The notes beneath the pieces were generated by a model. That model saw only the letters and a list, made by a program, of their open reading frames with translations. It was not told the DNA's origin and did not search any database. Of a stretch of DNA of 64,000 nucleotides, positions 37,948 to 46,678 are shown piece after piece. The stretch is taken from positions 1 to 64,000 of the forward strand of contig CAZNUW010000010.1 of assembly GCA_964576515.1 (NCBI GenBank). Reading direction: 5' to 3'. The stretch is from SHVO01 sp964576515 (GTDB taxonomy: Bacteria > Pseudomonadota > Alphaproteobacteria > Rhodospirillales > Rhodospirillaceae). Numbering within the stretch: the stretch's first letter is position 1; each line of letters opens with the position of its first letter. A program made the position numbers and the translations under genes.

Positions 37948-40854
37948 CTACATCTTGAAGCGCACGCCCGCGCGGAACGTCCGGCCCAGGGTATCGTAGA
38001 GGGTCGGGTTGGCCGGCTGGCCGAGGAACGACGTGCCCGCCGGCCCCTGGGCCACCAGCGCCGGGTCGGTGTTGGCGAGATTGCGGACCGTCAGGAAGGC
38101 CTCCGCCTCGTCGCCGTCGTCGTTGCTCAGGAATTTGTAGGTCAGGTTGAGATCGAAGTACCACTGACCCTTGATGTCGTTCTCGGCGACGGTGCGATTG
38201 ATCGTCGTCGAGACGGGACAGCCGGTGGTGCACTCGATGTTGGTGTTGTCGTACACGCCGGCGCTCACGCCGCGCGCGGTCAGGATCACGTTGATCGGGT
38301 CGAGGTTGTAGCCGGCGGACAGGCGATAGCGCCAACGCGGCGGACCGTCTTGGAGGTTCTGGCCAACGCGCTCAACCGGCGCGGCGATACCGTCCGCCCG
38401 GTAGTTTTCGAGATAACGCGTCGCCAGCGCGCGCAATGTGAGGTTCCCGGCGAAGCTCTCGACAATCTCATCAAGCGATGCGCGGTAGCTGAGGTCGATG
38501 TCGTACCCGCGGGCGCGCAACGTCACCAGGTTGAACGGCTGGCTGCGGATCTGCTGGATGACCTGCACGCCGCTGGCGTTCGGACCGCGGGTGATCGCCG
38601 CGCAATACACCGTGTCGCCCTGGAAGCAGCGATCGACGATGTCCTGGTTTGTTACGGTGCCGATCGCACCTTTCACGTTGATGTTGAAATAATCGAACGA
38701 CGCGCTGAAGCCGGGGAGGAACTGCGGCGTCAGGACGGCGCCCAGGCCCCACGTATCGGCCTTCTCAGGTTCCAGCGCAGGATTGCCCGAGACGAGGCCG
38801 GTGTACTGCGTGACGGCGTTGCCGTTGAACGGATCGGTCACGTTGTTCGTGTTTGCGCCGCCGGCCTGATAGAGCTCCGACAAGTTCGGCGCGCGGATAT
38901 CGCGCGAGCGCGTGATGCGGAAGCGCACGTCCGGAATGGGTGCGTAAGTGGTGCCGACTTTCCATGTGGCGACGAAACCCGACGTGGAATAGTCGGTGCC
39001 GCGGATGGCCGCGTTCAAATCCCAGGAATCGGCCCAGGCTTCGCCGTTCGCCAGCGGGATCACGGTTTCGATGAAGCCTTCGGTGACCTTGTAGCTGCCG
39101 AAGCTGGGGCGGTAGTTGCCGACGAACCAGCCGGAGTTGTACTCCGGCGGAACCGCGCCCGCGACCGTTTCCTTGCGATGCTCGGCGCCGAAGGCAAGCG
39201 AGACCGGGCCCGCCCACAGCGACAGCGGTTCGCCGCTGACGGAGAACGCCATCACGCTCTGGGTGAACTTCTGATTGCGGTGCGGAATGCCCAGAACATA
39301 GTCCTTCGCGGCTTGCGAGTTCACGTTCTCGCCGAACAGATTGAACGGAACGCAGGCCGGATCGTCGTTGGTCGTAACCGCGTCGGCGTTGACGCGGCAA
39401 ACGATGCTGCCGTTCGCACCGCGGACGGCGTCGACGGCGCGCGCGAAGCGGGCGTTGTTGCTGATGCCCGGCAGATTCTCGGACGTGCTCGTTTCGCCGT
39501 ACTGGTAGTACGCGTCCCACGACCAGTCGCTGTCGAAAGCGCCGAGTGTTCCGTTCAGACCCGTGACGACGCGGCGCGTCGTGCGGTCGTTGTCCGTACC
39601 GCGGACGGGAATGTCGCCCACGAATTTGCCGACGTTGAACTGCGTCACGCCCGCCGTCACCGCACGATCCCGCACGCTCTGCGGCAGGAAAGCGTTGTCG
39701 GCGCGCACAAGCAGGTTGCCCAGGTGGTACTGGTGGCCCGACAACGACTTGCCGTGGCTGTAGTTCCACGATCCCTGGACGAAGACCTCCACCGCGTCCG
39801 TCACGTCATATGTGACGCGCGTGAAGACGCTCTGGCGTACTTCCGAAGGGTCGAGCGTATTAAATGTGTTCGCCTGGTTGGCCATGGCCTGGCCGCCGAC
39901 CATCCAGGGATCACGGCGCGGCGAGCCGTACGCGAATTGATAAGGCTGCCCCGACGGATCGAAAGCCGTGCCTGCAAGCGCGGTGCTGGTGATGATGCCG
40001 CCATAGGTGGCGTTGCTGACGCCGGCGCCCGAAACGATGATGCGTTCCGGCACGCTCTGCGATTGCCCGGCGCCGGTTCCATAAGCGGGATTTGTGATGA
40101 GATAGATGCCCTGTTTCGCCCAGTCGCGCGGAACGCCGAAGATGCCGTCCTTATTCGAGACTTCGCCGTTGAGCAGGAGATGCCCGCGGTCGGCGGCGAA
40201 CGGCGTGCCGTAGGCGACGCCGATCTTCCAGCTTTTGTCGTCGCCGTAGGTGGTGATGCCGGCGTCGGCTTCGACGCTGAGTCCGGTGAAGTCCTTGTCG
40301 AGCACGAAGTTCACGACGCCCGACAGTGCGTCCGAACCGTATGCGGCCGACGCACCCCCCGTCACCACGTCCACGCGGCTGATCAGCATCTGCGGAACGT
40401 TGTTCACATCCACCGTGCCGTTGATCGTCGAGCCGACCGAGCGCTGGCCGTCCAGCAGGACCAGCGTGCGCACGTCGCCCAGGCCGCGCAGGTTCAGCGT
40501 GTTGATGCCGCCCGCGCCGGATGAAATGGCCGAGTTCGAGTTCTGCGGCTCCGTGCTGCCCGACAGCGCCGGCAATTCGTTGACGAAATCGGCGACGTTC
40601 GCGGGCGCGGACGCGCGAATCTGCTCGGCGTCCATCACCGTCAACGGCGTCGGCGCTTGATAGCCGTCGCGCACGACGCGCGTGCCGGTCACGGTGATTT
40701 CCTCGACCGACGGTGCTTGCGCGGATTGCTGCGCGGCGGCCGGAAGGACAAGCGCGGCGGACAGCGCGGCGGCGCTTGCGGTCGCAAGAGCGCGGTTTTT
40801 CCAGATTTTCACGGCCGAGGTCTCAGCTGTGGCGCGGATGGTAAAAAGAGACAT
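37948..40854 (-). CDS. TonB-dependent outer-membrane receptor
   Basis: 968 aa. Signal peptide of about 42 residues (cleavage after AAA-QQ), a TonB-box-like VEEITVTGTRV near 50, a plug domain (about 65-175: MDAEQIRASAPANVADFVNE, LNLRGLGDVRTLVLLDGQR, GGASAAYGSDALSGVVNFVL), and a 22-strand-type barrel to the end. The large loops carry a cysteine pair (CRVNADAVTTNDDPAC). It uses proton-motive force to import a bulky ligand; siderophore, sugar or metal cannot be told. GAGGGGG precedes the start. It heads the leftward array with the two secreted proteins. Confidence 0.93.
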   Translation of the reverse strand: MSLFTIRATAETSAVKIWKNRALATASAAALSAALVLPAAAQQSAQAPSVEEITVTGTRVVRDGYQAPTPLTVMDAEQIRASAPANVADFVNELPALSGSTEPQNSNSAISSGAGGINTLNLRGLGDVRTLVLLDGQRSVGSTINGTVDVNNVPQMLISRVDVVTGGASAAYGSDALSGVVNFVLDKDFTGLSVEADAGITTYGDDKSWKIGVAYGTPFAADRGHLLLNGEVSNKDGIFGVPRDWAKQGIYLITNPAYGTGAGQSQSVPERIIVSGAGVSNATYGGIITSTALAGTAFDPSGQPYQFAYGSPRRDPWMVGGQAMANQANTFNTLDPSEVRQSVFTRVTYDVTDAVEVFVQGSWNYSHGKSLSGHQYHLGNLLVRADNAFLPQSVRDRAVTAGVTQFNVGKFVGDIPVRGTDNDRTTRRVVTGLNGTLGAFDSDWSWDAYYQYGETSTSENLPGISNNARFARAVDAVRGANGSIVCRVNADAVTTNDDPACVPFNLFGENVNSQAAKDYVLGIPHRNQKFTQSVMAFSVSGEPLSLWAGPVSLAFGAEHRKETVAGAVPPEYNSGWFVGNYRPSFGSYKVTEGFIETVIPLANGEAWADSWDLNAAIRGTDYSTSGFVATWKVGTTYAPIPDVRFRITRSRDIRAPNLSELYQAGGANTNNVTDPFNGNAVTQYTGLVSGNPALEPEKADTWGLGAVLTPQFLPGFSASFDYFNINVKGAIGTVTNQDIVDRCFQGDTVYCAAITRGPNASGVQVIQQIRSQPFNLVTLRARGYDIDLSYRASLDEIVESFAGNLTLRALATRYLENYRADGIAAPVERVGQNLQDGPPRWRYRLSAGYNLDPINVILTARGVSAGVYDNTNIECTTGCPVSTTINRTVAENDIKGQWYFDLNLTYKFLSNDDGDEAEAFLTVRNLANTDPALVAQGPAGTSFLGQPANPTLYDTLGRTFRAGVRFKM

Positions 40855-41121
40855 GCGAATCCCCCTCGAAGTGTCCCGAATTGAATGGTGGCTCGCAGTC
40901 TGACGGTCGTGTGAGGCGTTGGCCGAAAAGGTCTGCGGGCCGCTCCCTCACGGCGCGCGGGCCGACCAACGAAATCCCCCCGAAGGCACGGTTCAGTCCC
41001 TCCAGCAGATCATTCGAGCCGCTAAAACGCTGAACAAGTATGCGGGCGACGCAAACAGCCCCAATAACGATACATTTTGATGGGTTGATGAGTTTCGCGG
41101 ATGAGAGCGGGCCTCCGCCGG

Positions 41122-42321
41122 TCAGGCGATCTTCTTCGTGCCGCGCGCCCGGTCCGGCGCTTCGAGGCCGGCCAGAATCTCGGCGGTGTGCTCGCCCAGT
41201 TGCGGGGACGGCGTGGCCGCGGCACACGGCTCGCCGTTGATCGTAATCGGCGTGCGCACCGCCGGTATGACGCCCCCTTGCGCCGCCGCGGCGGGCAGAT
41301 CGATGCGCATCCCGCGTGCGATCACTTGCGGATCGGCGAAAACCTCCGGCACCGTATTGATGGGGCCCGCCGGAACATTCACCCGCTCCAGGCGCTCGCA
41401 GAGGGTGGCTTTCGGCCATTGGGCCACGGCCGCGGCCAGTTCGGGGATCAGCGTCGCGCGGTTGCGCACGCGGTCCGGGTTGTGGCGATACAAGGGGCTC
41501 TCGGCCAAGCCGGCCAAACCCAGAACCTCGCACAGCCGGGCGAATTGACCGTCGTTGCCGACCGCGATCATCAGGTGTCCGTCGGCGGCGCCGAAGACCT
41601 GGTATGGCGCGAGATTCGCATGCCCATTGCCCAGGCGCGGCGCCGGCTCGCCGGTCACCAGATAAGACGCGGCCTGATTGGCCAGAATGCCCACCTGAAC
41701 ATCCAGAAGACTCATATCGACATGCGCGCCGCGGCCTCCGGCGGCGCGCGCATGCAGCGCGGCGAGGATGCCCACCGTGGCATAGACGCCGGTGAAAAGG
41801 TCCACCGCCGGCACGCCGACCTTCATGGGCTCGCCGTCGGGCACGCCGGTCACGCTCATCAGGCCGCCAAGCGCCTGGATCATGGCGTCGTAGCCCGGCC
41901 GTTCGGCGTAGGGGCCCGTCTGGCCGAAGCCGGTGATCGAGCAATAGACGATCCCTGGGTTGATCGCGCTCACGGACGCGTAATCCAGTCCGAACTTCTT
42001 CAGGCCGCCGACCTTGAAATTCTCGATGACGACATCGGCGTCCGCGATCAGCCGCAGAATGATCGCGACATCGTCGCGATCGTTGAAGTCGAGCGCGATC
42101 GAGCGTTTGCCGCGGTTCGCGGCGTGAAAATATGTGGCGCCGAGCGAAGCGCCGTCCGCGCCTTCGACAAAGGGTGGGCCCCAGGCGCGTGTATCGTCGC
42201 CCTCGCCGCGGCGTTCGACCTTTACGACGTCGGCGCCGAGATCGGCGAGAATCTGGCTCGACCACGGTCCCGCGAGGACGCGCGAAAGATCGACGACGCG
42301 AATGTCGTGCAGCGGCTTCAT
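41122..42321 (-). CDS. CaiB/BaiF class III CoA-transferase
   Basis: 399 aa. It starts MKPLHDIRVVDLSRVLAGPW, with DLGADVVKVERRGEGDDTR near 25 and the catalytic aspartate in GPYAERPGYDAMIQALGG near 140. In proteobacteria, CoA-transferases next to LysR and glutaryl-CoA dehydrogenase act on glutarate (succinyl-CoA:glutarate transferase), and that is the best guess here. ATG at 42321 has GGGAGGA upstream. It is divergent from the LysR gene. Confidence 0.88.
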   Translation of the reverse strand: MKPLHDIRVVDLSRVLAGPWSSQILADLGADVVKVERRGEGDDTRAWGPPFVEGADGASLGATYFHAANRGKRSIALDFNDRDDVAIILRLIADADVVIENFKVGGLKKFGLDYASVSAINPGIVYCSITGFGQTGPYAERPGYDAMIQALGGLMSVTGVPDGEPMKVGVPAVDLFTGVYATVGILAALHARAAGGRGAHVDMSLLDVQVGILANQAASYLVTGEPAPRLGNGHANLAPYQVFGAADGHLMIAVGNDGQFARLCEVLGLAGLAESPLYRHNPDRVRNRATLIPELAAAVAQWPKATLCERLERVNVPAGPINTVPEVFADPQVIARGMRIDLPAAAAQGGVIPAVRTPITINGEPCAAATPSPQLGEHTAEILAGLEAPDRARGTKKIA

Positions 42322-42405
42322 AGTCCTCCCGTGTCGGCGCGGTGGCGCGCCACGCTGACGCAACTATACACCATTTACTCTCCATGCCCGGCCTGTCACG
42401 GCAAA

Positions 42406-42420
42406 CCATTTGATTGATGG
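42406..42420. promoter_or_regulatory. Candidate LysR operator
   Basis: CCAT-N7-ATGG is the clearest dyad in the 171-base divergent region between the CoA-transferase and the LysR gene, and contains a T-N11-A spacing. Position fits autoregulation and control of the CoA-transferase, but the match is short. Confidence 0.3.
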
Positions 42421-42492
42421 AAACCATGAGCCAAGGTAATGACTGAAGCTGGTTGGGGAGAACCATCGTGACAGCGAGGCGCCGCGCAAGCC

Positions 42493-43407
42493 GTGAGTGA
42501 CGTCACCAAATTCAATCTGAGACGGCGGTTCGTTCCGTCGCTTTCCGCGCTCGTGGCGTTCGAGGCGTCGGCGCGGCTGGGCAGTTTCACGCGCGCGGCG
42601 GAGGAATTGAACCTCACGCAAGGCGCCATCAGCCGTCAGATCAAGCTGCTCGAAGATCAGTTGGGCATCACGCTGTTTGAGCGCATCCGTCAGCGGATCG
42701 TGCTGACCGAGGCCGGCACCTTCTACGCCGGCGAAATTCGCCAAACGCTCGACCGGTTCGCGTCGGCCACCGCGCAGGCGATCTCGTTCCGCGCGCAAGG
42801 CGGCATTCTCCGCTTAGGCATGGTGCCGACGTTTGGAACGCGGTGGCTCATCCCGCGCTTGCCCGACTTCTTTGAACGCAATCGCAGCGTCACGATCAAC
42901 TTCGCCAGTCATATCCGGCAGGTGGATTTCCAGCGCGACTTCCTCGATGCGGCCATCCACTTCGGCGAACCGCGCTGGCCCGGCGTGACGCTGCACCGCC
43001 TGACCGGCGAAGAACTCATTCCCGTGGCGTCGCCCAAATTGGTGAAGCGCGAAAAGATCAAGAGGCCGGCCGATCTCGCGCGCACGACGCTCCTTATCCA
43101 AGCCACGCGCCCCGAAGCCTGGGGCGCTTGGGCCGAGCATGTCGGCCTCGGGCCGGTCGAGCCCATGTCCGTCCTGGTGTTCGAGCAGTTCGCGATGGTG
43201 CTGCAGGCGGCGGTGGCCGAACTGGGCGCGGCGCTGGTGCCGCGAATCCTGGTGCAGCAGGAATTGGACGCGGGCGATCTCGTCGCCTTGTTCGATCACT
43301 CGATCATCGACAGCAAGGCGTACTTCCTTGCCTATCCACGCGAGCGCGCGAATTATCCACCGCTGGTGGCGTTCAGGGATTGGTTGCTGACTCAGGTGCG
43401 CAGCTAG
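42493..43407 (+). CDS. LysR-type transcriptional regulator
   Basis: 304 aa from GTG. N-terminal winged helix-turn-helix (LVAFEASARLGSFTRAAEELNLTQGAISRQI, about residues 19-50 in part) and a substrate-binding-like effector domain from about 95. Close in style to the GcvA subgroup (SLSALVAFEASARLGS). It probably controls the divergent CoA-transferase and perhaps the glutaryl-CoA dehydrogenase unit. Effector unknown; a pathway acyl acid is plausible. Confidence 0.9.
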   Translation: MSDVTKFNLRRRFVPSLSALVAFEASARLGSFTRAAEELNLTQGAISRQIKLLEDQLGITLFERIRQRIVLTEAGTFYAGEIRQTLDRFASATAQAISFRAQGGILRLGMVPTFGTRWLIPRLPDFFERNRSVTINFASHIRQVDFQRDFLDAAIHFGEPRWPGVTLHRLTGEELIPVASPKLVKREKIKRPADLARTTLLIQATRPEAWGAWAEHVGLGPVEPMSVLVFEQFAMVLQAAVAELGAALVPRILVQQELDAGDLVALFDHSIIDSKAYFLAYPRERANYPPLVAFRDWLLTQVRS

Positions 43408-43439
43408 CGCGCGGCAAGGCGCAGGCGGCTTGCCGCGCG
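43408..43439. terminator. Hairpin between convergent LysR and TPP-enzyme genes
   Basis: CGCGCGGCAAG and CTTGCCGCGCG form a perfect 11-bp stem with a 10-base loop, starting just past the LysR stop codon. It lies between two converging genes. No T-run on either side. Confidence 0.55.
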
Positions 43440-43464
43440 TGCCTGCCGTCGCCGCCTCACGTCT

Positions 43465-45123
43465 TTATGAGACAGCGAGTGTCTTTCCCGGCGTCACGTC
43501 GGCCAGCGCCGTTTTGACGTGGATCAGCGCCGGTTTTCCGGCCTTCGTCGCCTGCTCCAGCGCGGCCGGGAAATCCTCGGTGCGCTCGACCGTCGCCGCC
43601 CACGCGCCGAACGAGCGCGCAAAGGCCGCGAAGTCGGGGTTCTTCAAATCCGTGGCCGACACGCGGCCCGGATAATCCCGCTCCTGATGCATGCGGATGG
43701 TGCCGTAGGATCCGTTATCCACGACGATGGTGATCAGGTTCGCGCCGTACTGGACGGCCGTGGCCATTTCCTGCGCTGTCATCAGGAAGCAGCCGTCGCC
43801 CGCCAACGCGACGACGGTGCGGTTGGGATGGATGATCTTGGCGGCGACGGCCGCCGGGAAACCGAAGCCCATGGCGCCGCTGGTGGGCGCCAGCTGCGTG
43901 CCGAATTTGCGATGCAGATAGAAGCGATGCAGCCACGCAGCGTAGTTGCCCGCGCCGTTGCCGACGATGGTGTCGTCGGGCAATGCGCTCATCATGTGTT
44001 TGAAGATGTCGGACATGTTCACGGAGCCGGTCGCGCCCACGGGCGCGACGAACGCCTCCAACTCGGCGCGCGCGTCGCTCAACCACGGGGCATTGGCCCA
44101 CGACCGTTTTACGGCAAGGCCCGCGAGGCCTTCGGCGGCGCGCGCGGCGTCGCAGGCCGCTGTGAGGCTGGCGGGCCACACGCGGTTGAGTTCGTTCGGA
44201 TCGGCGTGGATGTGGACGAGCTTCGCGGCCGTTTCTTCCGGCGTGAAAAGCGAATAGGCCTGCGAAGGATTTTCGCCAAGACGCGCGCCGATGGCGATGA
44301 CGAGATCGGCCGCTTTCAGGCGCTGGATCAGCTTCGGATTCGGCCCAAGCCCAAGGTCGCCGATATAACAAGGATGGCGATTGTCGATCAGATCCTTGCG
44401 GCGGAACGACAACGTGATCGGCAGCCCGAGGCGCTCGGCCCACGCCGCCAGCGCGCTCAAGGCGGCTTCGCTCCATCCCGTGCCGCCCAGGATCAACACA
44501 GGCCGCTCGGCCTTCTCCAGGCGCGTGGCCAGGGCGGGCAGGAAGGCCGGATCGAGACCGGCCGCCGCGACCGCGACCGGCGCCGGCGCGCGCGCGCCGG
44601 CGGGTTCGGTCAACATGTCCTCAGGGAGCGCCACGACGACGGCGCCCTTGCGACCCTGCATCGCGACCGCGAAGGCGCGCGTGCACAATTCGACCATGCG
44701 GGTGGGGTCGTCGATCTCAAGCGCCAGCTTGCACAGCGGGCCGAAGGCGGCGGCGTAATCGACTTCCTGAAACGCCTCACGGCCCTTGTCGGAGCGCGCC
44801 ACCTGGCCGACGAAGAAGATCAGCGGGACAGAATCCTGCTGCGCGGTGTGGACGCCGATGCTGCCGTGGGTCGCGCCGGGACCGCGGGTAACGAAGCAGA
44901 TGCCGGGTTTGCCCGTCAGCTTTCCGTAGGCGACCGCCATGTTCGCCGCGCCCGCTTCGTGGCGGCAGGTGACGACTTTGATCTTATCGCGGAAATCCAC
45001 CAGCGCATCGAGCACGGCGAGATAGCTTTCGCCCGGAACGCAGAACACATGTGTGATGCCGTTGGCGACAAGGGTTTCGACAAGACGGCGCGCGGCGGTT
45101 GGGGATGTGGCGGATGTATTCAC
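43465..45123 (-). CDS. TPP-dependent decarboxylase/ligase (acetolactate synthase-like)
   Basis: 552 aa from GTG. Three-domain thiamine-diphosphate enzyme: the cofactor-activating glutamate in CRHEAGAANMAVAYGKLTGK near 52, and the magnesium/TPP motif GDGCFLMTAQEMATAVQYGA leading to VVDNGSYG near 465. There is no ilvN-type regulatory subunit or other branched-chain gene nearby, so true acetolactate synthase is unlikely. Its place behind an aldehyde dehydrogenase (24 bases) suggests a 2-oxoacid decarboxylase that makes an aldehyde for that enzyme. With glutaryl-CoA dehydrogenase in the same run, 2-oxoadipate is the attractive substrate; this is inference. Confidence 0.85.
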   Translation of the reverse strand: MNTSATSPTAARRLVETLVANGITHVFCVPGESYLAVLDALVDFRDKIKVVTCRHEAGAANMAVAYGKLTGKPGICFVTRGPGATHGSIGVHTAQQDSVPLIFFVGQVARSDKGREAFQEVDYAAAFGPLCKLALEIDDPTRMVELCTRAFAVAMQGRKGAVVVALPEDMLTEPAGARAPAPVAVAAAGLDPAFLPALATRLEKAERPVLILGGTGWSEAALSALAAWAERLGLPITLSFRRKDLIDNRHPCYIGDLGLGPNPKLIQRLKAADLVIAIGARLGENPSQAYSLFTPEETAAKLVHIHADPNELNRVWPASLTAACDAARAAEGLAGLAVKRSWANAPWLSDARAELEAFVAPVGATGSVNMSDIFKHMMSALPDDTIVGNGAGNYAAWLHRFYLHRKFGTQLAPTSGAMGFGFPAAVAAKIIHPNRTVVALAGDGCFLMTAQEMATAVQYGANLITIVVDNGSYGTIRMHQERDYPGRVSATDLKNPDFAAFARSFGAWAATVERTEDFPAALEQATKAGKPALIHVKTALADVTPGKTLAVS

Positions 45124-45147
45124 GACGCTGAACCTCGAAGGGGTGCT

Positions 45148-46584
45148 TTAAGCGGAAATATAGGACGTTTTATACCGTGTGAAGAACTCGCGGGCGCCGC
45201 CTTGTTCGCGCGGGCCGAAGCTCGATGCTTTCGATCCGCCGAACGGCGCCTGCAATTCGACTCCCGCCGTCGGCAGGTTGACCATCACCATGCCCGCCTT
45301 GAACTCGGCCTGGAACATGCGCGCATGTTTCAAGGAGGTGGTGCAAACTCCGGCCGAAAGGCCGAACGGCGTATCGTTGGCGAGGGAAAGGGCGTGCTCG
45401 GGCGAGTCCGCTGGGATGACCGCCGCCACCGGCCCGAAGATCTCCTCACGGGCGATGCGCATGGCGTTGTCGACGTCGGCGAAGAGCGCGGGCCGCATGA
45501 AGTACCCCGGGGTCGCGCCTTTCAACCGCTCGCCGCCTTTGACGAGTTTCGCGCCTTCATCGCGTCCGATCGCGACATAGGCGAGGTTCTGCTCCAGTTG
45601 ATCGTCGCTGACGACAGGACCGATGTGGGTCTTCGGGTCCAGGGCGTCGCCCACGTTCAGGGTGTCGATGCGCGCGGCCAGTTTTTCCACGAAGGCGCGG
45701 TAGATGCCCTTGGTGACGATCAACCGGCTGGAGGCGGTGCAGCGCTGACCGGTGGAGAAATAGGCGCCGTTGGCGGCGATCTCGACGGCGCCGTCGACGT
45801 CGGCGTCGTCCAGCACAACGAGAGGATTCTTTCCGCCCATCTCGAGCTGGAACGGCCGGAACCGTTGTGCGCAGGCCGCGGCGACGCGCGCGCCGATACC
45901 TTGTGACCCCGTGAAGGAAATACCGTCGACACCGTCGCTTGTCAGCAAGGCCTCACCAACGACCGAGCCGCGGCCCATCACCAGATTGAAGACGCCGGGC
46001 GGGCAGCCGGCGTCGGCGATGATTTCGGCCAGCGCCCAGGCGCTCGCGGGCGCATTGTCCGCCGGTTTCATGATGACCGCGTTGCCGTACGCCAGCGCCG
46101 GGGCGGCCTTCCAGGCGGGGATGGCGATCGGAAAGTTCCAGGGCGTGATGAGGCCGACGACGCCCAAGGGCTCGCGGCGCGCTTCCACCGTCACGCCGGG
46201 ACGCACCGAAGGAATAAGTTCGCCGATGGCGCGCAAGGCCTCGGCGCCGAAATACTTGAAGATCCGTCCGGCGCGCTGCACTTCGCCCTTGGCTTCGGCA
46301 AGGGTCTTGCCTTCCTCGCGGGCCAAAAGAGTGCCCAGCTCGGTCTCCCGCGCGAGCAGGCGTTCACCGATGCGGTCGAGAAGATCGCCGCGGGTTTGCG
46401 CGGTCGCGCGCGCCCATGCCGGTTGGGCGGCCCGCGCGGCGTCGACCGCGCGCGCGACATCCGCGCCGCCGCCTTGGGCGTACACCCCAACGATATCGTC
46501 CAGATTGGACGGATTGATATTCGGCGCGTCGCGGTCCGCCTCGGTCCAGGCGCCGCCGATGAGATTGGGATGTTGTTTGCCCAT
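45148..46584 (-). CDS. NAD(P)-dependent aldehyde dehydrogenase
   Basis: 478 aa. Typical ALDH: ITPWNFPIAIPAWKAAPALA near 145, the glutamate in FQLEMGGKNPLVV near 248, the catalytic cysteine in STGQRCTASSRLIV near 285, and EEIFGPVAAVIP near 385. Related to the dehydrogenases for semialdehydes and 2,5-dioxovalerate. Between glutaryl-CoA dehydrogenase and the TPP enzyme it could oxidise glutarate semialdehyde to glutarate. The second ATG of the frame (46584, MGKQHP) is the preferred start. Confidence 0.88.
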   Translation of the reverse strand: MGKQHPNLIGGAWTEADRDAPNINPSNLDDIVGVYAQGGGADVARAVDAARAAQPAWARATAQTRGDLLDRIGERLLARETELGTLLAREEGKTLAEAKGEVQRAGRIFKYFGAEALRAIGELIPSVRPGVTVEARREPLGVVGLITPWNFPIAIPAWKAAPALAYGNAVIMKPADNAPASAWALAEIIADAGCPPGVFNLVMGRGSVVGEALLTSDGVDGISFTGSQGIGARVAAACAQRFRPFQLEMGGKNPLVVLDDADVDGAVEIAANGAYFSTGQRCTASSRLIVTKGIYRAFVEKLAARIDTLNVGDALDPKTHIGPVVSDDQLEQNLAYVAIGRDEGAKLVKGGERLKGATPGYFMRPALFADVDNAMRIAREEIFGPVAAVIPADSPEHALSLANDTPFGLSAGVCTTSLKHARMFQAEFKAGMVMVNLPTAGVELQAPFGGSKASSFGPREQGGAREFFTRYKTSYISA

Positions 46585-46678
46585 GGTCCCCCTCATTCTC
46601 CCACTGGACGATGCCGTAGAACCCGCCGGCCGCGGTGGTCACGAATCCCTATCGGATCAAAACGCAGCGAACGCCGCG

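Noticed and set aside
37246..40524. Very long open frame antisense to the TonB receptor (over 1,000 codons)
   Set aside because: It is a shadow of the GC-rich coding bias of the receptor gene: the translation is low-complexity, Arg/Ala/Val-rich, without domains, while the opposite strand encodes an unmistakable receptor.
43465..45123. Acetolactate synthase large subunit (ilvB)
   Set aside because: No small subunit or branched-chain genes nearby; context is acyl-CoA/aldehyde metabolism.
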